This document shows positions 7,576-13,263 of a stretch of 14,176 nucleotides of DNA, in pieces. The translations under genes and the position numbers were made by a program. The notes beneath the pieces were generated by a model. The model was not told the DNA's origin. It saw only the letters and a program-made list of their open reading frames with translations, and ran no database searches. The stretch's first letter is position 1. Each line of letters begins with the position of its first letter. The stretch comes from JBFLVQ01 sp040758525 (GTDB lineage: Bacteria; Acidobacteriota; Blastocatellia; Chloracidobacteriales; JADJPF01), in assembly GCA_040758525.1 (NCBI GenBank), contig JBFLVQ010000181.1, positions 1 to 14,176 of the forward strand, read 5' to 3'.

Positions 7576-8731
7576 GACATTTCACCTTTAAGTGGTGCTG
7601 TATTAGAGTGGAAAGCTCCTCTACACGGGCATCCCAGCTCTCACTACGCATCTGTAGCGAGCGAGCTATATTTGGCCCTGGCGCACGATTCGCTAACACC
7701 AGTTCTATTTGGTGTATAAACTCTTCTTGATTACGCCCTATAGCAATTAAGTTATTGAAGACATAGGCTTCGGGAATATCAGTAGAGACAACCGGTAGAC
7801 CCGCCGCTAGATACTCGCGTAGCTTAAGAGGATTGGCATTGATGGTAAGTTCATTAACGACGAAAGGAATAATTGCAACATCGAAAGCCTTACAGTAGGC
7901 TGGCAGATCACGATAATCTTTACCCCCTAGCCAATGTATATTCTTCAACCTCTTATTTATACGAATGCCATCATGGCTTTTGCCTAACAGTACAATCGAC
8001 CATTCAGGATGAGCTTGTGCACATCTTTCGATAAGGGCCATATCAACCCAATCAGCAATCAATCCATGAAAACCGATAATAGGACGTGGTAAGCAGCCAA
8101 TATCGGGCGGTATTTCCAATGTGTCTAGACAGGCGCGAGCAAAGTGTTCGAAATCGACACCATGTCGCATCAAGTAGGTGTTAGCATTAATAGCCTGTTT
8201 GCTCTCAAACAGTTTTGCTGCCGATACAATTACTACATCCGACTTACGTAACAGTTTCTCTTCAATATTTGCGATCATAGTGCGATTGGTGTCAGAGAAT
8301 TGCGAATATTCATCAACACAGTGATAGAGTACTAATTTTTCACCTAGTCGGCCCACTACATCCGCAGAAGAAGGCACAAATGTCCAGGTAATCGGATGTG
8401 AGAAGCCCAGTCGCCGGCAGTGTAAGCGTATGGAAGCACGCAACAAGTGTTCGTTAAATATACGTGCCAAGCGTAATCCAGGCAGCGGCACAACCAGCGG
8501 AGTAAAGACCCAAATATTTTCATGCACTCGCTGCAATCCACTGGCAAACGCATAAATCTTCTTGCAGATACGTTGTAGATCACGGCTACTTATCGTAGGG
8601 TTGCGATTGCCGAGCGAATTTACCCAGAGGACGCGGTTATATTTTGCCAACCGCATCATAATATGCTTTTTGCTGAGGGGATCACCGTCCCAATCATTGG
8701 CGAAACAAATGATATCCTCTCTGTGTATCAT
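7550..8731 (-). CDS. GT4-like glycosyltransferase (GT-B fold)
   Basis: The protein has 393 residues from the chosen ATG at 8729-8731. The N-terminal half begins DIICFANDWDGDPLSKKHIM and contains LYHCVDEYSQFSD (135-147). The C-terminal Rossmann half has IIGFHGLIADWVD (218-230), IVLLGKS (246-252), the spacing of a nucleotide-sugar site around NIHWLGGKDYRDLP, and the GT4-like signature PLKLREYLAAGLPVVSTD (301-318). It should transfer a sugar from a nucleotide donor to a cytoplasmic-face acceptor, as in TuaH-like surface polysaccharide enzymes; donor and acceptor are unknown. A longer frame opens at a TTG (8860), but its first 43 residues look non-native. The purine-rich AAAGGAG abuts the ATG directly, which is unusually tight, so the true start may differ slightly. 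It heads the four-gene minus-strand cluster. Confidence 0.88.
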   Translation of the reverse strand: MIHREDIICFANDWDGDPLSKKHIMMRLAKYNRVLWVNSLGNRNPTISSRDLQRICKKIYAFASGLQRVHENIWVFTPLVVPLPGLRLARIFNEHLLRASIRLHCRRLGFSHPITWTFVPSSADVVGRLGEKLVLYHCVDEYSQFSDTNRTMIANIEEKLLRKSDVVIVSAAKLFESKQAINANTYLMRHGVDFEHFARACLDTLEIPPDIGCLPRPIIGFHGLIADWVDMALIERCAQAHPEWSIVLLGKSHDGIRINKRLKNIHWLGGKDYRDLPAYCKAFDVAIIPFVVNELTINANPLKLREYLAAGLPVVSTDIPEAYVFNNLIAIGRNQEEFIHQIELVLANRAPGPNIARSLQMRSESWDARVEELSTLIQHHLKVKCHAAAKQAA

Positions 8732-8927
8732 CTCCTTTATCCCTACTTCCTGACTCTGTTTGCTATTCAAACACTTCACCAACAGCAATTGGTATTCCCA
8801 CTTGAGAAAGCTATGCAAAATGATGGCAACGTAGGCAATCTGGAATTGTTGGTAAGACAATTTTCAGGCTTATCTGCTGTTAAAGTTGGTAACACACTAC
8901 CAAAAATGGACAAAGTCAGGATGAGGC

Positions 8928-8942
8928 GCCTGGAAACCAGGC
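8928..8942. other. Perfect 6-bp hairpin with AAA loop
   Basis: GCCTGG at 8928-8933 is followed by AAA and its exact complement CCAGGC at 8937-8942. No T-run follows on either strand, so it is not an ordinary terminator. It lies ~200 nt upstream of the glycosyltransferase start on the minus strand and ~310 nt upstream of yvcK. A hairpin of this size is expected a few times by chance in a window this long. Confidence 0.3.
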
Positions 8943-9031
8943 ACTAGTACAACCTTCTTAGTAGTTGTGGCAGGCTCTTTGCTTTTAGGGAGAGAAGCGA
9001 GATGTACTAATAGCTAGACTAAACTCAATAG

Positions 9032-9187
9032 TGCCGGTCAAAGATTGGCAAGGGGGCTTAAATAGAGCAGCAAAGCTGAAAATAGTAGAAAAAACCGGCA
9101 GGTTGCCAGAGTACAACGGAGTACCAACCTCAATGGTGAAATGGGGCGTAACGACTCACTGCCATGCTTTTCGCTGCTGCAGGTTGG
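9032..9187 (+). promoter_or_regulatory. Candidate structured leader of yvcK with alternative pairings
   Basis: TGCCGGT (9032-9038) is complementary to ACCGGCA (9094-9100). TGGCAA (9046-9051) is complementary to TTGCCA (9103-9108), which would make a pseudoknot. CCAACCT (9124-9130) can pair either forward with AGGTTGG (9181-9187) or, through CAACC (9125-9129), backward with GGTTG (9101-9105), because GCAGGTTG occurs twice (9098-9105 and 9179-9186). Inside the backward hairpin GTAC/GTAC (9111-9114, 9121-9124) pairs again. Mutually exclusive stems are a hallmark of leader switches, but matches of 5-7 bp are expected by chance in 500 bp. No known riboswitch consensus fits. Confidence 0.25.
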
Positions 9188-9256
9188 GGCATAGCACATC
9201 AGGGTTCACTTTCATAGAGAATTGGGCGATAAATTATGGATATCAATGGAAGCGGA

Positions 9257-10291
9257 ATGAAGTTGGTTGCAATAGGTGGCGGTACGGGATTATCAACATT
9301 ACTACGTGGATTGAAACATTATGTGATAAATAATTGTGGTATAGAGACGAGATGGAAGAGCTGGATTGAACAGCTTACCGCCTTGGTCACGGTTACCGAT
9401 GATGGTGGCTCTTCTGGACAGTTACGACGTGAGATGCATATCTTACCGCCTGGCGATATACGTAACTGTATGGTCGCACTCGCAGAGGATGAAGCATTAA
9501 TGACACAGCTCTTCAAGTATCGCTTTGAGGGTGATGGTCAATTGCAAGGCCATAGTTTTGGTAACCTTTTCCTTACTGCGATGACCGCCGTAGTAGGTGA
9601 TTTCCTGCAAGCAATTCAACTTGCCAGTGAAGTGCTGGCAATTCGTGGACAGATCTATCCAGCTACGGTTGATGATGTACGCTTGGCGGCAGAGTTGACT
9701 GATGGTCGTACTCTACATGGTGAAACTAATATCACTGCCGCCCGCTCAGGAATAAAACAACTCTGGCTAGAACCGGCCCGAGTCCAGGCACTCCCTGAAG
9801 CTATTAAAGCAATACGCGAGGCTGATGTTATTACAATAGGGCCTGGGTCACTCTTTACTTCGATCTTACCCAATCTACTTGTGCCTGGTATCGTTGATGC
9901 AATTGCTGCCTCACCAGCACAAAAAATATTTATCTGTAATGTTATGACTCAACCTGGTGAGACCGATGGTTTTCGTCCCCTAGATCATCTAGAGACAGTC
10001 CAACAGTATGCTGCTAAACTCCATTTTGATGCCATGCTTGTTAATTGTGCCTATATCAGTTCCCAGCAACATAACCATTATGCTGCTAAAGGCCTCTTTC
10101 CTGTCCTTGATCCATTTGCTGATCATAACTCTTCGCGTCTGATAAATACCGGAGTGGGAAGATTAACAGCGATTCACTATGCAGATCTGATTGATGAAGA
10201 GAGTCCTGTACGACATAGTTCTAGTAAATTAGCGCTCAAGATCACGGAGTTGATACAAGCAAAGCTGTTGCGGTTAGCAAAGCCAGCCTAA
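9257..10291 (+). CDS. yvcK: YvcK/CofD-like gluconeogenesis factor
   Basis: The protein has 344 residues from the ATG at 9257. Family motifs appear in order: IGGGTGLS near the N-terminus (6-13), TVTDDGGSSG (45-54), PPGDIRNC (64-71), GHSFGNL (98-104), GETNI (155-159), GPGSLFTSILPNLL (195-208) and CNVMTQPGETDGF (227-239). These form the nucleotide-sugar/phosphoester-binding Rossmann-like CofD fold. In Bacillus, YvcK (GlmR) binds UDP-GlcNAc and steers carbon into cell-wall precursors, being needed on gluconeogenic carbon sources; the same role here is by homology. No DUF/WhiA or RapZ partner gene is adjacent, unlike in Firmicutes. I chose the start whose next residues are KLVAIGGGTG and which has GGAAG 4 nt upstream. 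An ATG at 9236 adds seven residues (MDINGSG) and is a real alternative. It is convergent with the yigZ operon, with only 19 nt between them. Confidence 0.93.
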   Translation: MKLVAIGGGTGLSTLLRGLKHYVINNCGIETRWKSWIEQLTALVTVTDDGGSSGQLRREMHILPPGDIRNCMVALAEDEALMTQLFKYRFEGDGQLQGHSFGNLFLTAMTAVVGDFLQAIQLASEVLAIRGQIYPATVDDVRLAAELTDGRTLHGETNITAARSGIKQLWLEPARVQALPEAIKAIREADVITIGPGSLFTSILPNLLVPGIVDAIAASPAQKIFICNVMTQPGETDGFRPLDHLETVQQYAAKLHFDAMLVNCAYISSQQHNHYAAKGLFPVLDPFADHNSSRLINTGVGRLTAIHYADLIDEESPVRHSSSKLALKITELIQAKLLRLAKPA

Positions 10292-10294
10292 TCG

Positions 10295-10314
10295 GCAATT
10301 AGATTAGCAATTAG
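10295..10314. repeat. Short direct repeat in the convergent junction
   Basis: GCAATTAG occurs at 10295-10302 and again at 10307-10314, the second copy running into the yigZ stop codon. The copies start 12 nt apart. There is no stem-loop terminator in this 19-nt junction, so transcripts of yvcK and the opposing operon probably overlap. The repeat may be only a local duplication. Confidence 0.4.
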
Positions 10315-10928
10315 TCAGATTCGCTAATATGTAGACGCCCGCACAGTGCGTCATTCAATTCGCTTTCTAAGCGGGCACGATCTTCCAGATTGAGTTTGAT
10401 AGTAAGTTGCAACCCTGTGTTAGTGTAATCAGCAGGCGAAGCTGAGATCTCTGGATGGGTTTCGAGAAAGTGATAAAGGCTATGCTGTTGTGCAAAAGGC
10501 AGCTCAAGTCGTAGAGTGATCTCAGGTTTAACAAGTATGGTGGCAGAGATCTTAAGAACAGCTACGGCAGCGCCATGGTAAGCCCGCACAAGCCCACCCG
10601 CGCCTAGTTTAACACCACCAAAATAGCGTGTTACAACAACACAGACCTGTTCTAGATCCATTGTTGTGATTGCTTGAAGAATGGGTTGTCCCGCGGTACC
10701 GGCAGGCTCACCATCATCATTAAATCGATATTCCTGTTTAGAGATACAATAGGCCCAACAGTTGTGTGTGGCATCTTTATGTTGGGCACGTATAGACTCG
10801 ATAAAAGCGAGTGCCGCCGCAGCCTCTCCGACCCGTGAACTATGGGCAATAAATATCGAGCCTTTAATATTCGTGCGTGTCTCTGCTGGTTGTGCAATGG
10901 TGAAGAAATTTCGCACTTCCTTACTCAT
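10311..10928 (-). CDS. yigZ: YigZ/IMPACT (UPF0029) family protein
   Basis: The protein has 205 residues, the usual length for the bacterial family. The IMPACT N-terminal domain covers about 15-125, with KGSIFIAHS (22-30), DATHNCWAY (52-60), DDGEPAGTAGQPIL (71-84) and VVVTRYFGGVKLGAGGLVRAY (97-117). A smaller ferredoxin-like DUF1949 domain follows (about 137-200). Structures of family members suggest nucleic-acid or ribosome-related binding; the eukaryotic relative IMPACT modulates GCN2, but the bacterial function is not settled. The ATG overlaps the end of the TPR gene by 8 nt (ATGAGTAA), so translation is probably coupled. It is the last gene of the operon. Confidence 0.93.
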   Translation of the reverse strand: MSKEVRNFFTIAQPAETRTNIKGSIFIAHSSRVGEAAAALAFIESIRAQHKDATHNCWAYCISKQEYRFNDDGEPAGTAGQPILQAITTMDLEQVCVVVTRYFGGVKLGAGGLVRAYHGAAVAVLKISATILVKPEITLRLELPFAQQHSLYHFLETHPEISASPADYTNTGLQLTIKLNLEDRARLESELNDALCGRLHISESD

Positions 10929-11265
10929 TACAAAAACCGCTATTGGTAGATGGTTTTACATTGGCAAGCAAGCCTTCTAGATGTTGACGGGCTTTCCATG
11001 CGCCTAGACGATTAGCCACAGCTATTCCTTCATTCCAGACACGACAGGCTTCTGCGGATTGGCCTTGGCTCATTAGCGCAGAACCAAGCATTTGATAAGC
11101 AGCAGTATAATCAGGATTGAAGCGGATCACATTGCGTAGCGCTACGGTGGCTTCGCTGAGATTCTCTTGTTTGATATATTCGCTTGCCAGTCCATACCAG
11201 ATCATGGCATTTTCTGGTTCGTCTTTTAGCATTGTGCGAAAGGCTTCAATTCTTGACTGTGACAT
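10921..11265 (-). CDS. Small tetratricopeptide-repeat protein
   Basis: The protein has 114 residues from the ATG at 11263-11265, which has a strong GAGGAG box 4 nt upstream. The frame also extends to a TTG at 11277, but that codon lies inside the ribosome binding region and is rejected. Two TPR-like helical pairs are visible at about 20-53 (AMIWYGLASEYIKQ...FNPD) and 54-87 (YTAAYQMLGSALMSQG...), with a third partial helix near 88-102. There is no signal peptide or membrane segment, so it is cytoplasmic and most likely a protein-binding adaptor. It sits 12 nt after the Uma2 gene and overlaps yigZ by 8 nt. The partner is unknown; the downstream YigZ protein is an attractive guess because of the coupling. 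Confidence 0.85.
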   Translation of the reverse strand: MSQSRIEAFRTMLKDEPENAMIWYGLASEYIKQENLSEATVALRNVIRFNPDYTAAYQMLGSALMSQGQSAEACRVWNEGIAVANRLGAWKARQHLEGLLANVKPSTNSGFCNE

Positions 11266-11277
11266 GCTTCTCCTCAA

Positions 11278-11931
11278 TTACCAGATATCTCTTAAAGATA
11301 AGGTAAATTCTGATAAAACCGCTTCCCCTGATATAGTCTCTGGATTTTGTAACTGTTCTACTGGCTGATCACGTCTATATATGTAAACCATTTTGGTAAT
11401 AGGATCAATTAACCAACCTAGCTTTGCACCATTTTCAATATACTCTCTCATTTTATCTTGTAAGATAATTAATCTATCCTCTGCCGATCTGAGTTCAATT
11501 ACAAAGTCAGGGCAAATAGGGGCAAACCATTCTTGTTCTTCTTGAGAAAGTGCATTCCACTTTCCATTGTTAATCCACGCAACATCTGGTGATCTTTTCG
11601 CGCCATTAGGTAGAGTAAATCCTGTTGATGAATCAAAAACTAATCCAGTACCATCTTTTTCTGACCAGACAGTTACACGAGAAGTAAGTTTAGCATTACG
11701 CCAACCGGTTTTTGAGCCCGTTGGAGCCATAATTAATAACTCTCCTTGTGACGTAAGCTCTATTCGTAAATCTCTATTATCTCTACATAATTTATAAAAC
11801 TGCTGATCAGTTAGACCAATAGAATGAATATCCAGAGTTAAAGGATAAGGAAGCTCAGCGCTAGCATTGATTGATTCTTTACGCATATAATTTGCTTTAT
11901 CGCACGAATTATTTCTACAAATCCAATTCAT
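11278..11931 (-). CDS. Uma2-family (DUF820) PD-(D/E)XK nuclease-fold protein
   Basis: The protein has 217 residues. It shows the family order: RIELTSQGELLIMAPTG (56-72), SPDVAW (114-119) with candidate metal ligand D116, PDFVIELRS (141-149) with E146, K160 as candidate catalytic lysine, and GWLIDP (172-177). By family knowledge the fold is a restriction-endonuclease type, but the function of most Uma2 proteins is undetermined. The ATG overlaps the stop of the upstream HugZ-like gene (ATGA). The first 15 residues (MNWICRNN...) look unusual, and an internal Met at residue 16 (ATG at 11884-11886) could be the ancestral start, although it lacks a ribosome binding site. Sampled GC is about 38%, against 43-52% in the flanking genes. 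It may be a later arrival in this operon. Confidence 0.85.
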   Translation of the reverse strand: MNWICRNNSCDKANYMRKESINASAELPYPLTLDIHSIGLTDQQFYKLCRDNRDLRIELTSQGELLIMAPTGSKTGWRNAKLTSRVTVWSEKDGTGLVFDSSTGFTLPNGAKRSPDVAWINNGKWNALSQEEQEWFAPICPDFVIELRSAEDRLIILQDKMREYIENGAKLGWLIDPITKMVYIYRRDQPVEQLQNPETISGEAVLSEFTLSLRDIW

Positions 11932-12632
11932 TGGGCACGAGCCATCTTTACCAACACTGCCCTTGCTGTTTGTGCATCCATTACAGGAGTGTCGAAATCA
12001 AAACGGAGTTTACGTTTATCGGCCAGTAGATCAAACCCTTCACTATCGATCCCAACCATATATACATTAGTAGCGCTCACGCCTTTGAATGTTTGGCAGT
12101 ATTTTACCAGTGCATCGTAATGGTCTTGATTCATATGTTCAATAATACCTGCCTCGATTTCACGCAATGGATTGGCTAGTATCATCTTATCAGGCTCGAT
12201 CCAGAAGATCTGGCCAAAGCCACCAATAAATCGTGCTCGTCGTAGCTCTATACGATAGAGAGCAAAGTCATGCATGGCAAAATAGGATTCGGCAGAAGGA
12301 AAGTAACTAAGGTAACGACGACGCGCTTCCGTGTCTGTTTGCGGCAAACGTATTGTGTCGCCAATCCAGGTAAGCCGTGCGCTTGCCTGTACATCTTCAG
12401 CAGTAAGGTCAAAGATTGTCAGCGAGACCTTGGGGTTATGACGTATATTACGAGTATGTTGTGCGATGTCACTGAGCAGTAGTATCGGTTCACCATCATT
12501 ACTGAGCGTGTAAGGCGTGATAGAGCCGAAAGGATAGCCTTCGATTTCGACAGAAATGGTGGAAAGCACACCAACACTCTGTTGCTTGAGGAATCTACGT
12601 GCTGCTACTGCTTGTTCTGATGCGTTTGTCAT
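11928..12632 (-). CDS. HugZ-like FMN-binding split-barrel protein with C-terminal DUF2470
   Basis: The protein has 234 residues. The N-terminal split beta-barrel of the pyridoxamine-phosphate-oxidase/FMN-binding class covers about 5-145 (GVLSTISVEIEGYPFGSITPY; LLLSDIAQHTRNIRHNPKVSL; ARFIGGFG at 133-140). The C-terminal DUF2470 domain covers about 155-232, with IEHMNQDH at 164-171. The same two-domain architecture is found in HugZ/HutZ, haem-degrading or haem-utilisation proteins, and in plant glutamyl-tRNA-reductase-binding proteins. Haem binding is thus plausible, not shown. The start ATG has AAGG six nt upstream. It lies 22 nt after the secreted-protein gene and overlaps the Uma2 gene by 4 nt. 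Confidence 0.88.
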   Translation of the reverse strand: MTNASEQAVAARRFLKQQSVGVLSTISVEIEGYPFGSITPYTLSNDGEPILLLSDIAQHTRNIRHNPKVSLTIFDLTAEDVQASARLTWIGDTIRLPQTDTEARRRYLSYFPSAESYFAMHDFALYRIELRRARFIGGFGQIFWIEPDKMILANPLREIEAGIIEHMNQDHYDALVKYCQTFKGVSATNVYMVGIDSEGFDLLADKRKLRFDFDTPVMDAQTARAVLVKMARAQ

Positions 12633-12654
12633 AATTTACCTTAAGTGCAGATAG

Positions 12655-13236
12655 TTATACGTGTGGGGGCCTATCCAATGTCAGATACCAGTTATTATTC
12701 TTCTGTTGCCAGCGATAGACGCAAGTTATCGCATTATCCTGTTTCTGACCGGCTTGGCGTCGATACTCAATACAGTGGGCTTCAACAGTTTTACCATCAC
12801 TACTGAGAGTAACCTTATCGATCTGAAACTTGGTAATTGTATAAGTATATTCTATCAAGTAGCGAGGAAAAGCGCTGGCTAATGCACGATCAAAGTCAGC
12901 ATTATTAAACAGGAAGCTAAGCACAGCTTTCTTATAGGCATCTCCATAGCTACTCTCTTCAACCGAATGCTTCACATAATCTCGCGGGAAGACGCCCTTT
13001 TCCATATCTTTTTTAAGCGAGCCAAAGTGAAATTTCAGAGTCTCGTGCATCTCTTTAACAGCTTCAGGATCGTAGAAGCTTGGTAGCAGCGTACTCTTGC
13101 GTGCTTGACGCGCAACTAAAAACTCTTGTGTACGCTTACGCAAGATCGTCTCGACACTCTGATTACTATTTTTATCCTGCCCGAAGGCATAAGCGGAAAC
13201 TGCCAATAAAAAGGTAAGTACAATTATTGATCTCAT
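12655..13236 (-). CDS. Secreted protein of unknown function
   Basis: The protein has 193 residues. Positions 1-19 form a clear Sec signal peptide (MRSIIVLTFLLAVSAYAFG), so it is exported. The mature part begins with a helical segment (SVETILRKRTQEFLVARQ) and ends in beta strands with alternating polar and aromatic residues (KVTLSSDGKTVEAHC; VYRWQQKNNNWYLTL), a pattern reminiscent of NTF2-like/SnoaL or DUF-type accumulation domains. I do not recognise a family. Two Cys residues near the end could form a disulphide. It sits 27 nt after the OPA transporter gene and 22 nt before the HugZ-like gene, hence in the operon. There is no good Shine-Dalgarno sequence before its ATG. Confidence 0.82.
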   Translation of the reverse strand: MRSIIVLTFLLAVSAYAFGQDKNSNQSVETILRKRTQEFLVARQARKSTLLPSFYDPEAVKEMHETLKFHFGSLKKDMEKGVFPRDYVKHSVEESSYGDAYKKAVLSFLFNNADFDRALASAFPRYLIEYTYTITKFQIDKVTLSSDGKTVEAHCIEYRRQAGQKQDNAITCVYRWQQKNNNWYLTLDRPPHV

Positions 13237-13263
13237 AATTACACTAAATTTTACTTAAGGCTA

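Larger units (their letters stand above)
8732..9256. other. 525-bp divergent intergenic region with several stem-loops, no convincing gene
   Basis: This region separates the start of the glycosyltransferase gene (minus) from yvcK (plus). It should hold two promoters and at least one leader. Frames that are open across it have poor composition (many Cys/His/Trp) and no ribosome binding site. I saw no tRNA, known riboswitch core or insertion-sequence end. I also saw no GATC tetramer, although they are frequent elsewhere in the window. Several short inverted repeats occur (8928-8942, 8949-8968, 9032-9187). Confidence 0.6.

Noticed and set aside
8732..8860. N-terminal extension of the glycosyltransferase to a TTG at 8860
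   Set aside because: The 43 extra residues do not resemble the family N-terminus, which begins a few residues before DIICFANDWDG. TTG is a poor start here and no Shine-Dalgarno is visible.
8663..8947. 94-codon plus-strand frame opposite the start of the glycosyltransferase
   Set aside because: Half of it is antisense to a well-supported gene. The remainder shows no protein-like conservation pattern and no ribosome binding site.
8985..9040. Similarity of AGCGAGATGTACTAATAG to the 3' end of 23S rRNA
   Set aside because: The match is short and confined to a GTACTAAT-like string. No other 23S helices or 5S/16S parts are nearby.
9040..9110. Resemblance to a cyclic-di-GMP (GEMM-I) riboswitch: GGCAA, GCAAAGC and GGTTGCC appear in the right order
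   Set aside because: The distance between the outer GGCAA and TTGCC elements is only about 51 nt. The GNRA-capped first hairpin and the second, receptor-bearing hairpin cannot be drawn. Treated as chance similarity; an Infernal search against RF01051 would settle it.
9085..9110. Minus-strand GGCA-ACC-TGCC hairpin followed by GGTTTTTT as a terminator
   Set aside because: The stem is only 4 bp and it lies about 360 nt upstream of the glycosyltransferase gene, with no gene before it on that strand to terminate. It could matter only if a long minus-strand leader exists.
9031..9333. Open frame on the plus strand starting at GTG 9031 and running into yvcK
   Set aside because: No ribosome binding site. 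The product is rich in Cys, His and Trp without any family pattern, and it overlaps the well-supported yvcK start in another frame.
10292..10310. Terminator in the yvcK/yigZ convergent junction
   Set aside because: The 19-nt gap contains only a short direct repeat and no inverted repeat or T-run.
11278..11931. Uma2 gene as part of a transposon or defence island
   Set aside because: No transposase, terminal inverted repeats, target duplications, toxin-antitoxin pair or restriction partner is seen around it; it lies within an ordinary operon.
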